Shown one piece after another: positions 34,296-42,112 of a DNA stretch of 64,000 bases. Both the position numbers and the translations under genes were made by a program. This stretch comes from VRUE01 sp963715455 (lineage in GTDB: Bacteria; Actinomycetota; Thermoleophilia; Solirubrobacterales; 70-9): positions 1,054,001 through 1,118,000 of the forward strand of contig OY970245.1 of assembly GCA_963715455.1 (NCBI GenBank), in the 5' to 3' direction. The notes beneath the pieces were generated by a model. The model did not search any database, had not been told where the DNA came from, and worked only from the letters and a program-made list of their open reading frames with translations. Numbering within the stretch: the first letter of the stretch is position 1; each line of letters starts with the position of its first letter.

Positions 34296-34331
34296 TTTCT
34301 AGCATAGAACTAACTTGTTCTTTGGTAGAAT
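34296..34331. promoter_or_regulatory. Double operator-like repeat between divergent TetR genes
   Basis: TTTCTAGCATAGAAC (34296-34310) and GTTCTTTGGTAGAAT (34317-34331) both fit TTCT-N5-AGAA. Their centres are 21 bases apart, two helical turns, as expected for two dimers on one face. The perfect version lies at 31354-31368. Confidence 0.55.
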
Positions 34332-34355
34332 CTTCTCGTACCGAGAGTATTGCTC

Positions 34356-35072
34356 ATGCCGGTCGCCGAAACCCCAAATTCCCACAGAGGGCCGCTTCCA
34401 CGCGGCCCGTATGCAATTCCGGCTGAGGCCGTGGCGGCCGATCAGCGTCGGCGCCTGCTTGACGCCTTGCCAGAGGCTGTTGCCGAGGGGGGCTTCGAGG
34501 GGGTAACGGTCGATCAGATCGTCAAGCTTGCCCAGGTCCGTCGCAATGCTTTCTACGAGCAATTCAGGGACAAGCGCGACTGCTTCGCGGCGGCGTATGA
34601 GATCGCTCAAGAGCGTTTGCTCGGCGTGCTCACCTTCCAGTGCTACACGCGAGCCGACCTGGCGGACCGAGTCAGCTCGGCCCTGAGCGCATGCCTCGAT
34701 CTGCTTGCCTCTGATCCGGTGCTCACCCGGCTGGTGGTCATCGAGGCGCCGGCTGCAGGGGGCGAGATCGCCGCTCGTCACCATCATTGGCTCGATCGCT
34801 ACGGCCGCATGCTCCACTTTGCCGCGATCGGCAACTCTGATGCGATACCCCCCAAGGCGGGAGTCGAGCCGGCGATCGTCGGCGGCATCGTCTCGCGTAT
34901 CAAGCAACTGGCTCTGGCCGACGAAACCGAGAACCTGTCGGGGCTTTGCCCCGAGTTGGTGCAGTTTGCTCTCTCGTTCTACGGCTCATTCGAGGCCGTG
35001 GGGCCAGTCTCCGCCGAGGAGTCTTCACAGCCGCAGTCTCCAGAGCGCGCCTCGGTGCTTGAGCCCGCGTAG
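34356..35072 (+). CDS. TetR-family transcriptional regulator
   Basis: About 238 residues from the ATG at 34356 (a TTG six bases earlier is also in frame). The HTH covers about residues 26-75 (ADQRRRLLDALPEAVAEGG, then VRRNAFYEQFRDKRDCFA). The N-terminal 20 residues are rich in proline and arginine. It is divergent from the two-gene TetR operon, with the double operator in its promoter about 25-60 bases upstream. Its last 94 bases overlap the convergent YihY/BrkB gene. Confidence 0.85.
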   Translation: MPVAETPNSHRGPLPRGPYAIPAEAVAADQRRRLLDALPEAVAEGGFEGVTVDQIVKLAQVRRNAFYEQFRDKRDCFAAAYEIAQERLLGVLTFQCYTRADLADRVSSALSACLDLLASDPVLTRLVVIEAPAAGGEIAARHHHWLDRYGRMLHFAAIGNSDAIPPKAGVEPAIVGGIVSRIKQLALADETENLSGLCPELVQFALSFYGSFEAVGPVSAEESSQPQSPERASVLEPA

Positions 35073-35923
35073 GGCAGTTCACCCGTGTCGTGCAGCTCGT
35101 GGCGCAGTGAGTTGATCACCGCTCCCGCCATCAGGGACAGGCTGAGAACGTAGAACCAGAGTAGGGCGATGAGGATGAAGCCGACGGTCGAGCCGAAGCG
35201 CGAGAGGCTGGAGACGTTGGATAGGTAGAAGGGGAAGAGCCAGTTGGCGATACCGGCGCAGGCGGTGACGAAGGCTGCTCCCGGCCAGACGGCCCGCCAG
35301 GGCATGTGGCCCTTGGGCACCGCCCAGAAGATCACGCAGCAGATCAGGAAGACAATGAGGATTGCAGCGCCGAGCAGCAGGGCCGTATCGATCAGCTTGA
35401 TGTCGGAGAGCCCGAGCGGCAGACGGTCAGTACTCGAGACGAGCGTGCTCTCCATCGTCGGCAGGAAGATGCTGGCGGCGATAAAGAGGAGGACTACGGC
35501 GAGCATCGCGAAGGAGAAGCGCTTCTGCTCGACCCAGCCCCGGCATTCGACGTGGTAGATGCGGCAGAAGGCGGTGTCCATCGCGCCCCAGAAGGAGGCG
35601 CCGATCCAGAGCGAGCCGGCGAAGGCGGCGATGCCGATCGTCGTCGAGTTCTGCTCGATCCGGTCAAGCGCATCGGCAAGCGTGCCCTGCTCGACATTGG
35701 GGAAGAGGCGCTGGAGGTCGTCGAGGACGCCCGCCTCGACGCCGCCGATCTTCAGCACCTGGCCAAAGATGAAGAGCACCAGCAGGGCGAAGGGGAAGAC
35801 CGCCAGCATCAGGTTGTAGGCGACCATCGCCGAGAGCCCGGTGACGTTCTCCTGGTAGGCGCGGTGCCAGAAGGCGCGCAGCCAGGGCCGCGTTCGACGC
35901 ACAGATTTGGGGGTATTAGGCAT
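34979..35923 (-). CDS. YihY/BrkB-family membrane protein
   Basis: A 314-residue protein with six membrane helices of the YihY/UPF0761 type. Family marks are ALSAMVAYNLMLAVFPFALL-like helix 1 (here GLSAMVAYNLMLAVFPFALL, residues 29-48), GASFWGAMDTAF, KGHMPWRAVWPGAAFVT and FGSTVGFILIALLWFYV. The hydrophilic C-terminus (about 280-314) is serine- and glutamate-rich. Molecular function is not established for the family. Its ATG is directly beside the palindromic promoter of the sigma-factor leader. Confidence 0.88.
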   Translation of the reverse strand: MPNTPKSVRRTRPWLRAFWHRAYQENVTGLSAMVAYNLMLAVFPFALLVLFIFGQVLKIGGVEAGVLDDLQRLFPNVEQGTLADALDRIEQNSTTIGIAAFAGSLWIGASFWGAMDTAFCRIYHVECRGWVEQKRFSFAMLAVVLLFIAASIFLPTMESTLVSSTDRLPLGLSDIKLIDTALLLGAAILIVFLICCVIFWAVPKGHMPWRAVWPGAAFVTACAGIANWLFPFYLSNVSSLSRFGSTVGFILIALLWFYVLSLSLMAGAVINSLRHELHDTGELPYAGSSTEARSGDCGCEDSSAETGPTASNEP

Positions 35924-35951
35924 TGACTTCAGAAACTGAAGCGACTATCAT
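35923..35951 (+). promoter_or_regulatory. Promoter with embedded palindrome, sigma-factor leader
   Basis: TTGACT (35923-35928), a 17-base spacer and TATCAT (35946-35951) form a good housekeeping promoter. The spacer contains CTTCAGAAACTGAAG. The 18-mer ACTTCAGAAACTGAAGCG (35926-35943) matches 15 of 18 positions of the sequence before the HxlR gene (54911-54928). Confidence 0.65.
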
Positions 35952-35957
35952 GCGAAC

Positions 35958-36048
35958 AGACGTTTGAGCAGTTCCCAGACGCCCATTCATAGGGCCGAGG
36001 CAGCGCAGACTAGTCGGCTTCACGGACCGGATCGCCGGTCCGTTTTTT
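35958..36048 (+). ncRNA. Short terminated leader or small RNA before the sigma-factor gene
   Basis: From the predicted start about seven bases after TATCAT to the terminator is roughly 90 bases. No open reading frame of note lies in it. Either the RNA is an independent small transcript, or it is an attenuated leader of the sigma-factor gene that begins 75 bases after the terminator. Only the promoter and terminator are visible; the RNA itself is inferred. Confidence 0.4.
36022..36048 (+). terminator. Intrinsic terminator upstream of the sigma-factor gene
   Basis: ACGGACCGG-ATCG-CCGGTCCGT is a perfect 9-bp stem followed by six T residues. It is the clearest intrinsic terminator in the window and faces plus-strand transcription. 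Confidence 0.85.
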
Positions 36049-36122
36049 CGCGACTTTCAGAGCCGGGCGGCCTTTAAGTGGCAGCACTCAACCATCGAGC
36101 GGAAAGAGACGAGTAGAACAGG

Positions 36123-37229
36123 ATGCTGGTAGCAGAGCTTCAGGAGCTGGAGGAGGTCAAAGGCCTCATAACCCGTGGGCAGCAGCTTGGCGTGCTGACC
36201 TTCGGCGACATCGCCTCGGCAGTCTCGGAGGTCGATCTCGACGAGTCCGACGTCGAGGATCTCTATGGGCACCTCGAGAAGTCGGGCATCGAGCTGGTCG
36301 AGGACATGGACCCTGCCCAGAAAGCGGCCGCCGAAGCGCTGCCGATCGATACCGGCAAAAAAGGCCGGCGCCGCCAGAAACAGGCGCTCGACCTGAAACC
36401 GGACATGACCACGGACAGCCTGCAGCTGTTCCTCAAGGACATCGGCAAGGTTCGTCTGCTGACCGCCGCGGAGGAGGTCGAACTTGCCAAGCGCATCGAG
36501 CGCGGCGACCTCGACGCGAAGCAGAAAATGGTCGAGTCCAACCTGCGCCTGGTCGTCTCGATCGCCAAGAACTACCGCAACCAGGGCCTGCCCTTCCTCG
36601 ACCTGATCCAGGAGGGCACGCTGGGCCTGGTCCGAGCGGCGGAGAAGTTCGACTACCGCAAGGGGTTCAAGTTCTCGACCTACGCGACCTGGTGGATCCG
36701 CCAGGCGATCGCCCGCGCCCTGGCCGACAAGGCGCGCACGATCCGCATCCCGGTGCACGTGGTCGAGAAGCTCAACAAGATCGGTCGCGCCGAGCGCAAG
36801 CTGGTCACCGAGCTGGGCCGCGAGCCCACCCCGGAGGAGATCGCCGAGGTGACGGGGATCGATCCCGAGGAGGTCGACTCGATCAAGCGCTCCGCCCAGG
36901 CGCCGGTCTCGCTGGAGAAGCCGGTCGGCGACGAGGAGGAGTCGGAGTTCGGCCAGTTCATCGCCGATGAGAAGGCCGAGTCCCCCTTCGACCGGGCCGC
37001 TGACCTGCTTACCAAAGAGGCGCTCAAGGAGGCGCTGGAGAACCTCTCCTACCGCGAGCGCCGCGTGCTCGAGCTGCGCTACGGCCTCGGCGGCGAGCAT
37101 CCACGCACGCTCGACGAGGTGGGTCGCACCTTCAACGTCACCCGTGAGCGCATTCGCCAGATCGAGAACCAGTCGCTGAAGAAGCTGCAGCAGCTCGGCG
37201 AAGCACAAAAGCTCCGCGAGGTCACCTGA
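36123..37229 (+). CDS. rpoD: RNA polymerase primary sigma factor
   Basis: A 368-residue sigma-70. Region 1.1-like sequence occupies about residues 8-62, and region 1.2 starts at SLQLFLKDIGKVRLLTAAEEVELAKRIE (near 100). Region 2 has NLRLVVSIAKNY, FLDLIQEGTLGLVRAAEKFDY and FSTYATWWIRQAIARA. Region 3 and region 4 follow with the final HTH (TLDEVGRTFNVTRERIRQIE). All primary-sigma regions are present, so it is probably the housekeeping factor. Expression may be tuned by the terminated leader just upstream. The pilus locus follows after repeat B. Confidence 0.95.
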   Translation: MLVAELQELEEVKGLITRGQQLGVLTFGDIASAVSEVDLDESDVEDLYGHLEKSGIELVEDMDPAQKAAAEALPIDTGKKGRRRQKQALDLKPDMTTDSLQLFLKDIGKVRLLTAAEEVELAKRIERGDLDAKQKMVESNLRLVVSIAKNYRNQGLPFLDLIQEGTLGLVRAAEKFDYRKGFKFSTYATWWIRQAIARALADKARTIRIPVHVVEKLNKIGRAERKLVTELGREPTPEEIAEVTGIDPEEVDSIKRSAQAPVSLEKPVGDEEESEFGQFIADEKAESPFDRAADLLTKEALKEALENLSYRERRVLELRYGLGGEHPRTLDEVGRTFNVTRERIRQIENQSLKKLQQLGEAQKLREVT

Positions 37230-37257
37230 TTCTGACGGCGCCGCTGCGGCGCTGGCG

Positions 37258-37308
37258 GCGTCCTCGGTCGCTCGCGTGCGGAGCACGCCACGCTTCCTGC
37301 GTCCTTGC
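37258..37308. repeat. Interspersed repeat, copy B
   Basis: GGCGTCCTCGGTCG and CCTGCGTCCTTG flank a GCGTG/CACGC hairpin. Outside the core, further complementary arms (CGCTGCGGCGCTGG against CCAGCACCGCAGCG, one mismatch, and TTCTGACG against CGTCAGAA) extend the structure. It lies 29 bases after the sigma-factor stop. Confidence 0.75.
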
Positions 37309-37378
37309 CAGCACCGCAGCGGACACTCGTCAGAACCGGGATTAAGGGGCCAAGACATACCGGCCGATACAGGTCGGG

Positions 37379-38500
37379 ATGTTCGAGATCGATCAAGCAC
37401 TGCGCACGCTCATCGAGCGTGAGGGGTCGGACCTGCACGTCAAGGTCGGCGCGCCGCCGATTGCGCGCATGCACGGCGAACTCGCGCACCTCGAGGGGTA
37501 CGAGTCGCTCACCCCGGAGGAAACCGAGAAGGCTTTCCACGAGATTTCCGAGGTGCGCTCGCAAACCGAATTCGGGGAGGACGGCGAGGCCGACTTCTCC
37601 TACTCAATCCCCGGCCTGGCCCGCTTCCGCGTCAACGCCTTCAAACAGCGCGGCACGGTCTCGATCGTCTGCCGCGCGATCCCCTTCGAGATCCGCTCGG
37701 TCGAAGAGCTCGGTCTGCCCCCGGTGATCACTCGGCTGGCCGAAGAGTCACGGGGAATCATCCTCGTCACGGGCACCACCGGCTCGGGCAAGAGCACGAC
37801 GCTGGCGGCGATGATCGACCACATCAACCGCACCCGGGCGCATCACATCGTCACGCTCGAGGATCCGATCGAGTTCCTGCACCAAGACAAACGCTCGATC
37901 GTCAACCAGCGCGAAGTCGGCTCCGACACGGTCAGCTTCGGCCGGGCGATGCGCCGCGTGCTGCGCCAGGACCCCGACGTGATTCTGATTGGCGAGATGC
38001 GCGACGAGGAGACCGTACGCACGGCGCTCTCGGCGGCCGAGACTGGCCACCTCGTGCTCTCCACGGTGCACACCCTCGACGCCACCGAGACGATCAACCG
38101 CATCGTCGACTTCTTCCCGCCCCACCTGCAGCAGCAGGCCCGGGTGATGCTTGCCTCGACGCTGAAGGGGGCAATCGCCCAGCGGCTGGTGCCCGACGTG
38201 ACCGGCGATGGCCGCGTCGCCGCCGCTGAGGTGATGGTCGTCACCGGCCGCGTCCAGGACCTGATCCTCAACCCTGAGGAAACCGGCAAGATCACCGAGG
38301 TCATCGGCGAGGGCGAGTACTACGGCATGTGCACCTTCGACCAGGCGCTGCTGCGCTACGTGATGGAGGGCAAGGTGACCGAGGAGGTCGCCCTCGACTA
38401 CGCCTCCAGCCCACACGACTTCAAGCTGATGCTGGCCGCCGGCGGCCAGCGGGCCAGCGGCATCGAGCAACTTGGCAGCGAGGAGCCGGTGGCCCCGTGA
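37379..38500 (+). CDS. Type IV pilus retraction-type ATPase (PilT-like, divergent)
   Basis: A 373-residue PilT/PilU-class hexameric ATPase of the cytoplasmic face. Walker A is GTTGSGKST (about residues 131-139), the Asp box is around EDPIEFLH, Walker B is DPDVILIGEMRD (197-208), and the His box is in LSTVHTLDATET. The C-terminus lacks the AIRNLIRE helix of canonical PilT and instead reads VQDLILNPEETGKITEVI, so its retraction role may differ. A canonical PilT is encoded at 40925. The stop overlaps the next gene (GTGA). It heads the plus-strand pilus operon. Confidence 0.9.
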   Translation: MFEIDQALRTLIEREGSDLHVKVGAPPIARMHGELAHLEGYESLTPEETEKAFHEISEVRSQTEFGEDGEADFSYSIPGLARFRVNAFKQRGTVSIVCRAIPFEIRSVEELGLPPVITRLAEESRGIILVTGTTGSGKSTTLAAMIDHINRTRAHHIVTLEDPIEFLHQDKRSIVNQREVGSDTVSFGRAMRRVLRQDPDVILIGEMRDEETVRTALSAAETGHLVLSTVHTLDATETINRIVDFFPPHLQQQARVMLASTLKGAIAQRLVPDVTGDGRVAAAEVMVVTGRVQDLILNPEETGKITEVIGEGEYYGMCTFDQALLRYVMEGKVTEEVALDYASSPHDFKLMLAAGGQRASGIEQLGSEEPVAP

Positions 38501-39111
38501 GGGAGAAGCTCAACGAGAACCCGAAAGCCCAAGTGGCGTTGGTTGCCGTGCTGGTCGTTGCCGCCGCTTTCTTCTTTCTCAAAGGCTCGGGCGAAGAAGA
38601 AGCCGCGGCGCCGACCGAAGCGACGGTCGCCGTGGCGGGCACCGATGCGACCGGCACCGCGACGGGTGCCACGCCTGGCGAAGCGGTCGAAGGCGCGCTC
38701 GAAGCCACTGGCGAAGCGGGCACCACGGCTGTGCCCACCTCAGTGCCAGCTCCTCCTCCGCCGCGGCCGCTTGCCAACGCCTACGACGCGGGCAAGACTG
38801 TCGTCCTGCTGATTGTTGACCCGGACGGCATCGACGACAAGCTCGTCGCACGCTCCTCGTTGCTGCTCGCGGCCAACCCCGACGTCGCCCTCTTCGTCGT
38901 TCCCGACCGCCAGATCGCCCGCTACGCGGCGGTCACCGTCGGCCTCGAAATCAACCGTGTCCCGGCTCTGGTCGTGATGAAGCCCAAGCGGCTCAGCGGC
39001 GGCACTCCGCAGGCCACGGTCGAGTACGGCTTCCAGACGCCGCAGAGCGTTGTCCAGGCGGTGGAGGACGTCTCCTACCGTGGGCCCGAAGTCACCTACC
39101 ACCCGAACTGA
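38497..39111 (+). CDS. Membrane protein with thioredoxin-like C-terminus, pilus operon
   Basis: A 204-residue protein from the GTG overlapping the pilT-like stop. One membrane helix lies at about residues 12-28. An alanine/threonine-rich linker (30-85) and a C-terminal domain (about 95-204) with VVLLIVDPDGIDDKLV, VALFVVPDRQI and VPALVVMKPKRL follow. The strand-helix order and the proline before the last strand suggest a thioredoxin-like fold, but no CxxC is present, so a binding or structural role is more likely than redox. I know no named family. It is embedded between two pilus ATPase genes. Confidence 0.6.
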   Translation: MREKLNENPKAQVALVAVLVVAAAFFFLKGSGEEEAAAPTEATVAVAGTDATGTATGATPGEAVEGALEATGEAGTTAVPTSVPAPPPPRPLANAYDAGKTVVLLIVDPDGIDDKLVARSSLLLAANPDVALFVVPDRQIARYAAVTVGLEINRVPALVVMKPKRLSGGTPQATVEYGFQTPQSVVQAVEDVSYRGPEVTYHPN

Positions 39112-39120
39112 GCTACGGCG

Positions 39121-40938
39121 ATGAGCGCCGAGAACCCGCCCTATCCCATGCACCTCCGCCCGGTCCCCGACTCGGGTGGCTCGGCCGCCCCGGCGATGTC
39201 CGGCCCCGAAGAGGGCGGCACGCTGGGGCTGACGCCGCCGCGCCAGCGCGGTCACTCGCGCGGCTTCATCACCGACGTGCTGGTCGAGCTCGGCTACGTC
39301 ACTGCCGAGACCGTGGCAACGGCGGTCGAGGCCTCGCGCACGGCGGGCCGTCCCCCGGAGGCGCTGCTGGTCGAGCAGGGCGCGATCAACACCGATCAGC
39401 TCTCGCGGGCGACCGCCGAGCGCTACGGGCTAGACCACGTCGACCTCTCCGTCTACAACGTCGACGTCGCCGCCGCGGCGCTCTTCCCGGTGACGATGGC
39501 GCGTCGCTACAAGGCGGTGCCGGTCGGCTTCGTCGACCAGAAAACGCTGCTCGTCGCGGCTGTCGACCCGGCCAACGTGCTGGCCGCTGACGATATCCAG
39601 ATCGCCACCGGGCTCGACTGCCACATCGCGGTTGCCGCCGAGGACGACGTCGAGGCGCTGCTTTCGCGGCTCAACACGCTGCAGAACGCAGCCGCCGATG
39701 CGATCGTCGAGGACCAGCACGGCCTCGAAGCCGAGGAAGAGGAAGAAGCCCTCGCCGAGGTCAGCTCGATGCAGGCCGGCGCCGAGGACGCGCCGGTGAT
39801 CAAGCTCGTCTACAGCATCCTCGCCCAGGCGGTGGGGGAGGGGGCCTCCGACATCCACCTGGAGCCCGGCGAGGACGAGCTGCGCGTCCGCTTTCGCATC
39901 GACGGCGTGCTGAAGGAGTCCGCGCACGTGCCCAAGCGAATGATCGGCGCCGTCATCTCGCGGCTGAAGATCATGAGCGAGCTCGACATCGCCGAGAAGC
40001 GCGTGCCCCAGGACGGTCGTATCAGCGTTTCGGTCGAGGATCGCCGCGTCGACCTGCGTGTCACCACGCTGCCCACCCAGCGGGGCGAGGGGGCGACGAT
40101 CCGCATCCTCGACGAAAGCAACGCCCAGCGCACGCTCGACGACCTCGGCATGGACGGCTCCGCCCGCGCCCGTTTCGAGGACTCTTTCCGCCAGGCTTAC
40201 GGCGCCGTGCTGGTCACCGGGCCGACCGGCTCGGGCAAGAGCACGACCCTCTACGCGGCGCTGGGCGAGCTCAACGCGGTCGAGAAGAAGATCATCACGA
40301 TCGAGGACCCGGTCGAGTACCGCATCGAAGGCGTCAACCAGATGAACGTCAACCGCAAGGCGGGGCTCGACTTCGCCACCGGGCTGCGCTCGATCCTGCG
40401 TGCCGACCCCGACATCGTCATGGTCGGCGAGATCCGCGACGCGGAGACGGCGCGCATCGCGATCGAGGCCGCGCTGACCGGCCACATGATGCTGACTACG
40501 CTGCATACCAACGACGCGCCGGGTGCGATCGCCCGCCTCGGCGAGATGGGCATCGAGACCTTCCTCACCGCCTCGGCGGTCGATTGCGTCGTCGCCCAGC
40601 GTCTCGCTCGCAAGCTCTGCCCGCATTGCAAGCGGCGCACGATCATTCCGGTCAGCGCGCTGCACGAGGCCAGCATCAAGGTCGGCACCGAGGTTGAGGC
40701 CTACGAACCGGTCGGCTGCGGCCGCTGCAACAACAGCGGCTACCGCGGCCGGGTCGGCGTCTACTCGGTAATGAGCCTCAGCGAACGCTTGAAGGAAATG
40801 ACGATCGGCCAGGCGGCCGAGACGGAAATCGCCGCAGTCGCCCGCGAAGAGGGGATGCTCACCCTGCGCGAGGACGGCGTGGTCAAGATCAGGGCTGGGA
40901 TGACCAGCCTCGAGGAGGTGCTCCGTGTCACAGCATGA
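39121..40938 (+). CDS. pilB: Type IV pilus assembly ATPase
   Basis: A 605-residue PilB/GspE ATPase that powers pilus extension. After a variable proline-rich N-terminus (1-40) comes a GspE-II/MshEN-type domain (about 45-185, with YGLDHVDLSVYNVDV and VGFVDQKTLLVAAVDPANVLA). In relatives this type of domain can bind cyclic di-GMP. The motor domain has Walker A GPTGSGKST (about 366-374), Walker B DPDIVMVGEIRD and the His box TTLHTNDAPGA. Four cysteines (CPHC...CGRC, about 500-540) form the usual zinc knuckle. The stop is overlapped by pilT. Confidence 0.93.
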   Translation: MSAENPPYPMHLRPVPDSGGSAAPAMSGPEEGGTLGLTPPRQRGHSRGFITDVLVELGYVTAETVATAVEASRTAGRPPEALLVEQGAINTDQLSRATAERYGLDHVDLSVYNVDVAAAALFPVTMARRYKAVPVGFVDQKTLLVAAVDPANVLAADDIQIATGLDCHIAVAAEDDVEALLSRLNTLQNAAADAIVEDQHGLEAEEEEEALAEVSSMQAGAEDAPVIKLVYSILAQAVGEGASDIHLEPGEDELRVRFRIDGVLKESAHVPKRMIGAVISRLKIMSELDIAEKRVPQDGRISVSVEDRRVDLRVTTLPTQRGEGATIRILDESNAQRTLDDLGMDGSARARFEDSFRQAYGAVLVTGPTGSGKSTTLYAALGELNAVEKKIITIEDPVEYRIEGVNQMNVNRKAGLDFATGLRSILRADPDIVMVGEIRDAETARIAIEAALTGHMMLTTLHTNDAPGAIARLGEMGIETFLTASAVDCVVAQRLARKLCPHCKRRTIIPVSALHEASIKVGTEVEAYEPVGCGRCNNSGYRGRVGVYSVMSLSERLKEMTIGQAAETEIAAVAREEGMLTLREDGVVKIRAGMTSLEEVLRVTA

Positions 40939-42106
40939 GTTCGACTTCGCCGAGGTGCTGCGCCGCATGGTCGAGGCGCGGGCCTCCGACGTGCACATCA
41001 CCGCTGGCTTCCCGCCGGCGATTCGCGACAAGGGCAAGATCAAGCCGATGGACGGCTTCGGCGTGCTCACCGGGCAGCAGACGCGCGAGGTCGTCTACTC
41101 GATCCTCAACGACGACCAGCGCAAGCGCTTCGAGACCAACAAGCAGCTCGACTTCGCCTACGCGATCCCCGGCGTCGCCCGCTTCCGCGTCAACTGCTTC
41201 TTCCAGCGCGGCTCGGTCAGCGCAGCCTTCCGACTCGTGCCACAGGACATTCCCGACCTCGACTCGCTCGGCGTGCCGCAGGTGCTGCGCGAGCTGACCG
41301 CCAAACCGCGCGGCTTCGTGCTCGTCACCGGCCCAACCGGCTCGGGCAAGAGCACGACCCTGGCGGCGATGCTCGACGTGATCAACACCGAGAACGAGGA
41401 TCACATCCTGACGATTGAGGACCCGATCGAGTTCCTGCACACGCACAAGCGCTCGATCGTCAACCAGCGCGAGATCGGCTCCGACGCCGAGGACTTCTCG
41501 CTCGGCCTGCGGGCTGCTCTGCGAGAGGACCCCGACGTGATCCTCGTCGGCGAGATGCGCGACCTGGAGACGATCTCCACGGCGCTGACCGCGGCCGAGA
41601 CCGGCCACCTGGTCTTCGCCACCCTGCACACGCAGTCGACCTCGCAGACGGTCGACCGGATCATCGACGTCTTCCCGCCCGAGCAGCAAGGGCAGGTGCG
41701 CACCCAGCTCTCGATCGCCCTGCAGGGGATCGTCACCCAGCAGCTGCTGCCGACCACCGACGGCCTGGGCCGCGCGGTCGCCACCGAGGTGCTGATACCG
41801 ACCCCGGCGGTGCGCAACCTGATCCGCGAGGGCAAGACGCACCAGATCTACGCCGCGATCCAGACCTCGGGCGCGGTCGGCATGCAGACGATGGACGCCG
41901 ACCTGGCCCGCCTCGTGCGCACCGGGAGGATCACCCGCTCGCTGGCCGAGCAGCGCGCCGCGGTGCCCGAGGAGCTCAAACGGCTGCTCGGCGGGGAGGC
42001 GGCGGTTGCGCCGGCCGACCTGAACGGGCGCGCCGCCACCGAAGCGGCCGCGGTCGCCCAGGCCACCGCCCCGCCGCCCCCGCCCGTCTACACCTCCGGC
42101 GGCTAG
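40925..42106 (+). CDS. pilT: Type IV pilus retraction ATPase
   Basis: A 393-residue canonical PilT. Walker A is GPTGSGKST (about residues 136-144), Walker B is DPDVILVGEMRDLET, and the signature C-terminal helix is AVRNLIREGKTHQI (about 294-307). It depolymerises pili for twitching motility. The GTG start lies 14 bases inside the end of pilB. The C-terminal 30 residues are alanine/proline-rich and extend beyond the usual PilT end. It is one of two PilT-like genes in the locus. Confidence 0.93.
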   Translation: MSQHEFDFAEVLRRMVEARASDVHITAGFPPAIRDKGKIKPMDGFGVLTGQQTREVVYSILNDDQRKRFETNKQLDFAYAIPGVARFRVNCFFQRGSVSAAFRLVPQDIPDLDSLGVPQVLRELTAKPRGFVLVTGPTGSGKSTTLAAMLDVINTENEDHILTIEDPIEFLHTHKRSIVNQREIGSDAEDFSLGLRAALREDPDVILVGEMRDLETISTALTAAETGHLVFATLHTQSTSQTVDRIIDVFPPEQQGQVRTQLSIALQGIVTQQLLPTTDGLGRAVATEVLIPTPAVRNLIREGKTHQIYAAIQTSGAVGMQTMDADLARLVRTGRITRSLAEQRAAVPEELKRLLGGEAAVAPADLNGRAATEAAAVAQATAPPPPPVYTSGG

Positions 42107-42112
42107 CGAGCG

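Noticed and set aside
36057..37400. 447-codon open frame opposite the sigma-factor gene
   Set aside because: It is an antisense shadow of a highly conserved gene with no family features.
38329..38496. Upstream extension of the thioredoxin-like gene
   Set aside because: It is shadow of the pilT-like 3' end; the GTG overlapping the stop is the sensible start.
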